10,963 nucleotides of DNA from Dehalococcoidia bacterium (lineage in GTDB: Bacteria > Chloroflexota > Dehalococcoidia > Tepidiformales > Tepidiformaceae): positions 1 to 10,963 of the forward strand of contig SLAK01000261.1 of the NCBI GenBank assembly GCA_007126855.1, read 5' to 3'. Made by a program: the position numbers and the translations under genes. Every line of letters begins with the position of its first letter. Within the stretch, counting starts at the first letter, position 1. The notes under the pieces were generated by a model. The model ran no database searches. It was given only the letters and a program-made list of their open reading frames with translations, and was not told the origin of the DNA. Below, in pieces: positions 7,244 to 10,963 of this stretch.

Positions 7244-7558
7244 TTACTTCGCTGCCGAACTCTCGACCTTGCTGCCGGAATCCTTCGAGGAATCGCTGGA
7301 CAAATCACTCGATGAGCTCGAATGTCCATTGTCGCTGGAGCTGGAGCTGGAGCTGGAGCTGTCGGTCGCCACGGAGGAATTACGGCTGTCGGTTACATAC
7401 CAGCCAGAGCCTTTGAATACGACCCGCGGGGCATGGAGCACACGTTTTGCCGTGCCCTTGCCGCACTTCTCGCAGGTGTGCTGCGAAGGAGCCGAGAAAC
7501 TCTCTCGCAGATCGTAGGTCTTTTTGCAGGCCTCGCACTGATATTCGTAGGTGGGCAC
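7244..7558 (-). CDS. FmdB-family zinc-ribbon protein with serine-rich tail
   Basis: This is a small protein of the FmdB/CxxC_CxxC_SSSS family of putative regulators, whose biochemical role is not settled. It opens with PTYEYQCEAC, giving Cys8 and Cys11, followed by CEKC (Cys29, Cys32), a four-cysteine zinc ribbon. The family signature FKGSGWYVTD follows at 48-57. Residues about 61-104 are mostly Ser with Asp, Lys and Gly, including nine Ser in a row. The start is taken as GTG at 7558, because the family begins M-P-T-Y-E-Y; a longer frame from the ATG at 7585 adds nine residues not seen in the family. GAGGTG lies 4 nt before the GTG. It is the first gene after a CIRCE-controlled promoter, so heat-shock control is likely. 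Confidence 0.9.
   Translation of the reverse strand: MPTYEYQCEACKKTYDLRESFSAPSQHTCEKCGKGTAKRVLHAPRVVFKGSGWYVTDSRNSSVATDSSSSSSSSSDNGHSSSSSDLSSDSSKDSGSKVESSAAK
7334..7361. repeat. Perfect hexanucleotide tandem repeat in the serine tail
   Basis: The plus-strand unit GCTGGA is repeated perfectly, about 4.7 copies. On the coding (minus) strand it gives the poly-Ser run of the FmdB-like protein. As a 6-bp unit, slippage would add or remove two Ser without a frameshift. Confidence 0.9.
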
Positions 7559-7568
7559 CTTGCACCTC

Positions 7569-7583
7569 GCGTTCGCTGAACGC
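7569..7583 (-). other. Small hairpin in the fmdB-like gene leader
   Basis: GCGTTC-AGC-GAACGC forms a perfect 6-bp stem with a 3-nt loop directly upstream of the SD GAGGTG. The SD itself is left free. No T-run follows, so it is not a terminator. Any role in mRNA stability or translation is speculative. Confidence 0.4.
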
Positions 7584-7601
7584 ACGTGGGATAGCTACCA
7601 G

Positions 7602-7631
7602 AATATTCCCCGGCTAGCACTCACAAGTCAA
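7602..7631 (-). promoter_or_regulatory. Promoter of the fmdB-dtd-proS unit
   Basis: On the minus strand TTGACT (7631-7626, 5 of 6 to the sigma-70 -35 box) is followed after 18 nt by AATATT (7607-7602, 4 of 6 to the -10 box). The -35 lies within the spacer of the CIRCE element, the classical layout for HrcA repression. Transcription would begin near 7595, about 37 nt before the GTG start. Confidence 0.6.
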
Positions 7632-7640
7632 GAGTGCTAG
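7614..7640. promoter_or_regulatory. CIRCE element (HrcA operator)
   Basis: CTAGCACTC-N9-GAGTGCTAG is a perfect 9-bp inverted repeat with the exact 9-bp spacer of CIRCE, whose consensus is TTAGCACTC-N9-GAGTGCTAA. Only the outermost base of each arm differs, and the change keeps the palindrome. HrcA bound here would block the minus-strand promoter that overlaps it; an effect on the plus-strand kinase gene is possible but the layout favours the fmdB side. Confidence 0.88.
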
Positions 7641-7682
7641 TACACGCATCCTGAACCACCCTGGCCCCACCGCCTGGCTCGA

Positions 7683-7688
7683 TACAAT
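7683..7688 (+). promoter_or_regulatory. Possible -10 box for the histidine kinase gene
   Basis: TACAAT matches the -10 consensus at 5 of 6 bases. No good -35 is seen 16-18 nt upstream. If used, the transcript would start near 7695 and the in-frame ATG at 7687 could not serve as start, which supports the ATG at 7723. Confidence 0.3.
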
Positions 7689-7722
7689 GGCCGAACTGCC
7701 AGGAAAAGGATTGGTTTGGCCT

Positions 7723-9057
7723 ATGCCTGCCCTCACGAATGCTCAGCCGCTGGATCGAACACTGCGCCACCGCGTGGAGGACGCCTTCGAGCTGCGCCTT
7801 GGACCGGCCCGGATTGCGGCCATCTACATCGTCCTGGGCACGCTCTGGATCCTTCTTTCGGACCTGGTGCTGGCTGCGATCGTCGAAAACACCGGTGTTC
7901 TGTCGGTCCTCCAGAGTGTCAAGGGCTTTGCCTTTGTCCTCGTCACCGGCTTGCTCGGGTACCTGTTGATCCGCAGAGATGCCCGGGTGCTGCGCGCGGC
8001 CGAGCAGGAACTGGTGAGCGCCAACGAACGGCTCGATGAGCTTGCCGACTTCCCCCGCTTGAGTCCGAACCCGATCCTGGCGCTCGACGGCGACGGCCGC
8101 GTGGTGTTCGTCAACGATGCGGCGCAAGGGGATGCCCGGCGATTTGGACTCGGCGCGCCTTCGGCGCTGCTACCAGCGGATGCGGTGCGGCTGGTGGAGA
8201 ATGCGCTCGAACAGAAGCGGCCCGCGCTCGATATCGAGCACCGCATTGACGGCTCAACCTTGCGGTGGCGCCTGTTCCCGGTGACCGAACGGCAGCGCGT
8301 CTATGCTTTCGGGACCGATGTTTCGGCCGAGCTACTGTACCAGTCGCGCCTGGCCCAGGCGGACAAGCTGGATGCCATGGGGCGCCTATCGGCCGGCCTG
8401 GCGCACGACTTCCGCAATGCGGTCACGGGCATCAAGGCTTACACGAGTGCGCTGCTGGCTGACACGCCCGCCGACGACCCCACGCACGAGGACCTTGTGG
8501 AGATCGACCGTGCGGCCAACCGGGCAACCGAGTTGATCCACCAGCTACTCGCGCTGGGCCGGGAGCCCGAGGGTGAGCCGGAACCGGTGATTATCGCGCA
8601 TGCGGTTAGCGACCTCATCCCCTTGCTCCGCCACCTGCTCCCGGCAGAAGCGAAGCTCGATCTCGATGTGCATGACGCATCCGCCATTGCGACCATCGAG
8701 CCAACGCAGTTGAGCCGAATACTTTCGAACCTGGTCGTGAATGCCGGCGATGCCATCCCCGAAGATGGCAAAGTCCACATTGCCGTGGACGCGGGCCCGG
8801 GTGGCCAGGGCGCTATCATCACGGTCCGCGACAACGGCCAGGGCATGGCGCCGGATACGCTGGAGCGCATCTTTGACCCGCTATTCACTACCAAAGGGCC
8901 CGGGGCAGGCACCGGGCTGGGCCTGGCCAACGTGCGCGACATCATTGAAAGCCTGGGCGGGACCATCGATGTGGAGAGCAGTCCCGGCGCCGGCGCCACC
9001 TTCACCATCTACCTTCCTGGCCCTGGCGCCGCCGAGGGCGCCGATCCAGCCGTTTGA
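7723..9057 (+). CDS. Membrane-bound PAS sensor histidine kinase (orphan)
   Basis: This is a sensor kinase of 444 residues if it starts at 7723 (456 from the in-frame ATG at 7687). Two membrane segments (about 31-51 and 64-83) have only a short loop between them, so there is no large periplasmic sensor. A helical linker and a PAS-like domain (about 108-205, with PILALDGDGRVVFVNDAA) follow. The dimerisation and phosphoacceptor region has GLAHDFRNAVTGI with His228. The ATPase domain has the N box NLVVNAGDAI (336-345), G1 DNGQGM (370-375), F box IFDPLFTTK (383-391) and G2 GTGLGL (396-401). The H box reads HDFRN where many relatives have HDFNN. No receiver domain or adjacent response regulator is present, so its partner is unknown. 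GGAAAAGG lies 12-19 nt before the preferred ATG, a weak SD. Confidence 0.92.
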   Translation: MPALTNAQPLDRTLRHRVEDAFELRLGPARIAAIYIVLGTLWILLSDLVLAAIVENTGVLSVLQSVKGFAFVLVTGLLGYLLIRRDARVLRAAEQELVSANERLDELADFPRLSPNPILALDGDGRVVFVNDAAQGDARRFGLGAPSALLPADAVRLVENALEQKRPALDIEHRIDGSTLRWRLFPVTERQRVYAFGTDVSAELLYQSRLAQADKLDAMGRLSAGLAHDFRNAVTGIKAYTSALLADTPADDPTHEDLVEIDRAANRATELIHQLLALGREPEGEPEPVIIAHAVSDLIPLLRHLLPAEAKLDLDVHDASAIATIEPTQLSRILSNLVVNAGDAIPEDGKVHIAVDAGPGGQGAIITVRDNGQGMAPDTLERIFDPLFTTKGPGAGTGLGLANVRDIIESLGGTIDVESSPGAGATFTIYLPGPGAAEGADPAV

Positions 9058-9082
9058 GCCCCGCCGCGTGCCGGGCGACAAT
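9054..9082 (+). promoter_or_regulatory. Candidate promoter for tRNA-Ser
   Basis: TTGAGC (9054-9059, 4 of 6) and GACAAT (9077-9082, 4 of 6) are separated by 17 bp. The -35 overlaps the kinase stop codon. Predicted initiation is near 9089-9090, the first base of the tRNA, so the 5' leader would be absent or very short. Confidence 0.4.
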
Positions 9083-9089
9083 CAGAGGT

Positions 9090-9176
<87 letters not shown>

Positions 9177-9219
9177 CATCCCACCCGGTTCCTATGATCA
9201 AGGCGCTTGAGCAGTTCGG

Positions 9220-9235
9220 TGCTGATATGTCAGCA
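9220..9235. repeat. Short inverted repeat upstream of the SDR gene
   Basis: TGCTGA-TATG-TCAGCA is a perfect 6-bp inverted repeat with a 4-nt loop, 44 bp after the tRNA. No T-run follows. It may be a processing stem or a small operator; the function is unknown. A TATGAT at 9193-9198 could be a -10 for the SDR gene, but no -35 supports it. Confidence 0.35.
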
Positions 9236-9267
9236 TGACGCATCTCTTCGCCCGGAGGCAGATGCGC

Positions 9268-10134
9268 ATGCTTCGCTTGAGGACTCGAGGAAAGCAACGA
9301 GACAGGAAGACCCTGCAAGGCCAGGTAGCCGTCGTAACCGGGGCTTCCCGTGGCCTGGGGTCCTTCATCGCCGAAGCCCTGGCTGCTGCCGGCGCCGACC
9401 TGGTGCTCACGGCCCGGACTGCGGAAGCGCTCGAGGAAGTCGCCGGGCGGGCACGGGACTATGGCTCCGAAGTTCTTGTGGTGCCGGGCGATATCTCGAC
9501 TCCCGAAACACGCCAGAAGCTGGTGGAGGAAGCCACGTCCACCTTCGGCCACGTCGACATCCTCATCAATAATGCCGGGCTGTTCGAGACGGCTGCCTTT
9601 TGTGACCTCAGCCCGGACACGATAGATAGCATCCTTGGCGTCAACGTTGGCGCCATGTTGCACCTCACGCATGCGTTCCTCCCGGGCATGCTGGAGCGCA
9701 AACGGGGAAACATTGTGAACCTGGCGTCGCTCGCGGGGCGCGTTGGGCCGGCCTATTCCACGGTCTACGCCGCAACCAAAGGCGCGGAAATCGCGGCGAC
9801 CCATTCGTTGCATGCGACCTACAGGGATTCCGGCGTGAAGTTCACCGTTGTCTGTCCCGGATTCGTCAGCGATACGGGCATGTGGCACGACCAGGCAATG
9901 TCTCGCGGCGTCAAGACCTCCCGGCTCGTGGGTTCATCCAGCCCCCAGGCAGTGGTTGCGGCCGTGTTCAAGGCCATCGAAAAGGGGCCGGTGGAAATCC
10001 TGGTGAATACGCCACCGATGCGCCCGCTGCTGGTCATCGGTGAGATTTCCCCTCGGTTCCGGCACTTTGTGCTCCGGATGATGGGCGTGAACCGGGCGTT
10101 CAAGCGCACGGCGGAGCTTTCTGAAGATCGTTAG
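9268..10134 (+). CDS. Short-chain dehydrogenase/reductase (classical SDR)
   Basis: This is a Rossmann-fold oxidoreductase of 288 residues; the substrate is unknown. It has the cofactor motif TGASRGLG (24-31), NNAG (101-104), Asn126, Ser154 in NLASLAG, and the YxxxK pair Tyr167/Lys171 in VYAATKGAEI, so the Asn-Ser-Tyr-Lys tetrad is complete. Arg28 in the glycine motif and Arg50 after the second strand suggest preference for NADP(H). PGFVSDTGM (197-205) follows the usual PG turn. The start at 9268 is preferred because CGGAGG lies 9 nt upstream; ATGs at 9235 and 9262 lack a properly spaced SD. The N-terminus is basic. The gene ends 4 nt inside the converging minus-strand gene. It may act on a ketone or hydroxyacyl group, but nothing here identifies it. 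Confidence 0.93.
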   Translation: MLRLRTRGKQRDRKTLQGQVAVVTGASRGLGSFIAEALAAAGADLVLTARTAEALEEVAGRARDYGSEVLVVPGDISTPETRQKLVEEATSTFGHVDILINNAGLFETAAFCDLSPDTIDSILGVNVGAMLHLTHAFLPGMLERKRGNIVNLASLAGRVGPAYSTVYAATKGAEIAATHSLHATYRDSGVKFTVVCPGFVSDTGMWHDQAMSRGVKTSRLVGSSSPQAVVAAVFKAIEKGPVEILVNTPPMRPLLVIGEISPRFRHFVLRMMGVNRAFKRTAELSEDR

Positions 10135-10865
10135 GGAAGTCCTCCGCCGACACCGGCTGCGGCTTGCACCTCTTCCGGCTCGGGCCGGCGCATGTCCTGC
10201 ACGGCTATGGTGCAGGTGATCGGATTGCGCGAGCGCAGGCGCCGCCAGGGGCCTTTTGCGTCGCCGCCGCTCGTGCGGACTTCCGTGTCCACGGCAATCC
10301 AGCCTTCATGCACCGCGTCCGGGTCGGCCGAGATGGTGAAAAGCGCTGCCCCCTCGCTTCCCGGTTGCGCGACGACGAGCGGGTCGTAGCGGATCGATGC
10401 AGGCGCCGTCCCCTGCGCATTCCGCGAGGCCACCGTCAGTTCCAGCCCTTCGGGACCACGGATGGTCGACGTGAACGACTCGCCGTCTCGCTGCCAGTCG
10501 ATCTCGCCGGTGATGCTGCGGTAATGCCAGTTCTGCGCATTGGCCTCGCGGGCGGCTTCGCTCGTGACGATCGACGCCACAACATACTGGCGCGGCAGCA
10601 TCAGGTAGCGGCAGGAAACCAGCAATAGTGCCTCGCGGTAGGCGCCGATGGGCGAATCCGGAACGTCCATCACCACGATGCGCGCATAGGAGGGCGCTGG
10701 CCGTGCCGCGATTGTCGGCATGTGGTCGAGTGCCGCGTCCACATCGACCTCGAAGGTCGCCATTTGCACACTGGCGCTGTCCAGTGTCCACGGTGCCGGT
10801 GGAGCCGCGCCGTTGCTCTTCACTGCCTCGATTGCGTCGTTGGGGATCCTGCCGAACTCGGGCAT
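10131..10865 (-). CDS. Acetoacetate decarboxylase-like protein lacking the catalytic lysine
   Basis: The 244-residue protein resembles the ADC family by pattern: DVPDSPIGAYREALLLVSCRY (67-87, with Glu78 in the YxE position), MLPRQYVVASIVTSEAARE (89-107), and NWHYRSITGEIDW (112-124). In true acetoacetate decarboxylase the region before G-E contains F-P-K-K, with the Schiff-base lysine (Lys115 in Clostridium acetobutylicum). Here the aligned stretch reads Y-R-S-I, so no lysine is available and decarboxylase activity is unlikely. It could be an ADC-fold enzyme with different chemistry, or a binding protein. AGGAG lies 8 nt before the ATG. No signal peptide or membrane segment is evident. It lies 32 bp after the end of another minus-strand frame, suggesting an operon, and converges on the SDR gene. 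Confidence 0.65.
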   Translation of the reverse strand: MPEFGRIPNDAIEAVKSNGAAPPAPWTLDSASVQMATFEVDVDAALDHMPTIAARPAPSYARIVVMDVPDSPIGAYREALLLVSCRYLMLPRQYVVASIVTSEAAREANAQNWHYRSITGEIDWQRDGESFTSTIRGPEGLELTVASRNAQGTAPASIRYDPLVVAQPGSEGAALFTISADPDAVHEGWIAVDTEVRTSGGDAKGPWRRLRSRNPITCTIAVQDMRRPEPEEVQAAAGVGGGLP

Positions 10866-10897
10866 GCGAACTTCTCCTGCTCCTGAACTCTTCTAGC

Positions 10898-10963
10898 TCA
10901 CCGGATGTCGCTGACGCAGAAACCGATGCCATAGGCTCCACGCCCAAACAGGGCGCCGGCGGC
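10898..10963 (-). CDS. C-terminal end of an upstream gene (partial)
   Basis: A minus-strand frame enters from the right edge and ends at TGA (10900-10898), giving 21 residues that end in GRGAYGIGFCVSDIR. Codons are GC-rich at third positions like the neighbours. The 32-bp gap to the next gene, holding that gene's SD, fits an operon. The piece is too short to identify a family. Confidence 0.35.
   Translation of the reverse strand, partial: AAGALFGRGAYGIGFCVSDIR

Noticed and set aside
7334..7361. GCTGGA tandem repeat as a possible CRISPR or origin iteron
   Set aside because: The unit is only 6 bp, has no spacers and is explained by the poly-Ser coding tail.
9177..9267. tRNA-associated integration site
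   Set aside because: No integrase gene and no direct repeat of the tRNA 3' end was seen in the window; the downstream genes look chromosomal.
10306..10947. 213-codon minus-strand frame overlapping the ADC-like gene
   Set aside because: It overlaps the ADC-like gene in another frame and its Arg-rich composition is typical of a GC-driven shadow frame.

Overview
This window carries a bacterial housekeeping block for translation and transcription, followed by a short accessory stretch. The GC content is fairly high, coding density is near complete, and Shine-Dalgarno (SD) sites are classical. A short IF2 of about 600 residues, a CIRCE (HrcA-type) operator, a bacterial-type ProRS and the proS/nusA/ylxR/infB/rbfA/truB order suggest Chloroflexota, perhaps Dehalococcoidia or Tepidiformia. 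That taxonomic guess is an inference and is not proven by the window.

The left part (1-4890, minus strand) is a compact operon read right to left: nusA, ylxR/rnpM, infB, rbfA and truB (truB is cut by the window edge). Start and stop codons overlap at rnpM/infB and rbfA/truB, which suggests translational coupling. rimP and ylxQ, often found in this operon in other phyla, are not here. Between proS and nusA lie about 94 bp holding a 9-bp inverted repeat, an extended -10 promoter and a clear intrinsic terminator just before the nusA SD. This looks like an attenuated leader for the gene that encodes a termination factor.

The middle part (4985-7640, minus strand) is a second unit: an FmdB-like zinc-ribbon gene, dtd and proS. 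It starts at a promoter whose -35 box lies inside a CIRCE element, so heat-shock control by HrcA is likely for fmdB and possibly also for dtd and proS, which serve tRNA charging and quality control.

The right part (7687-10963) holds, on the plus strand, an orphan membrane histidine kinase, a tRNA-Ser(UGA) and a short-chain dehydrogenase. On the minus strand it holds an acetoacetate-decarboxylase-like protein that lacks the catalytic lysine, and the tail of one more gene. The dehydrogenase and the decarboxylase-like gene converge with overlapping stop codons. I found no mobile element, CRISPR array or defence locus. The most interesting signals are regulatory: the nusA leader, the CIRCE site with a degenerate look-alike at nusA, and an SD-sequestering hairpin at rbfA.
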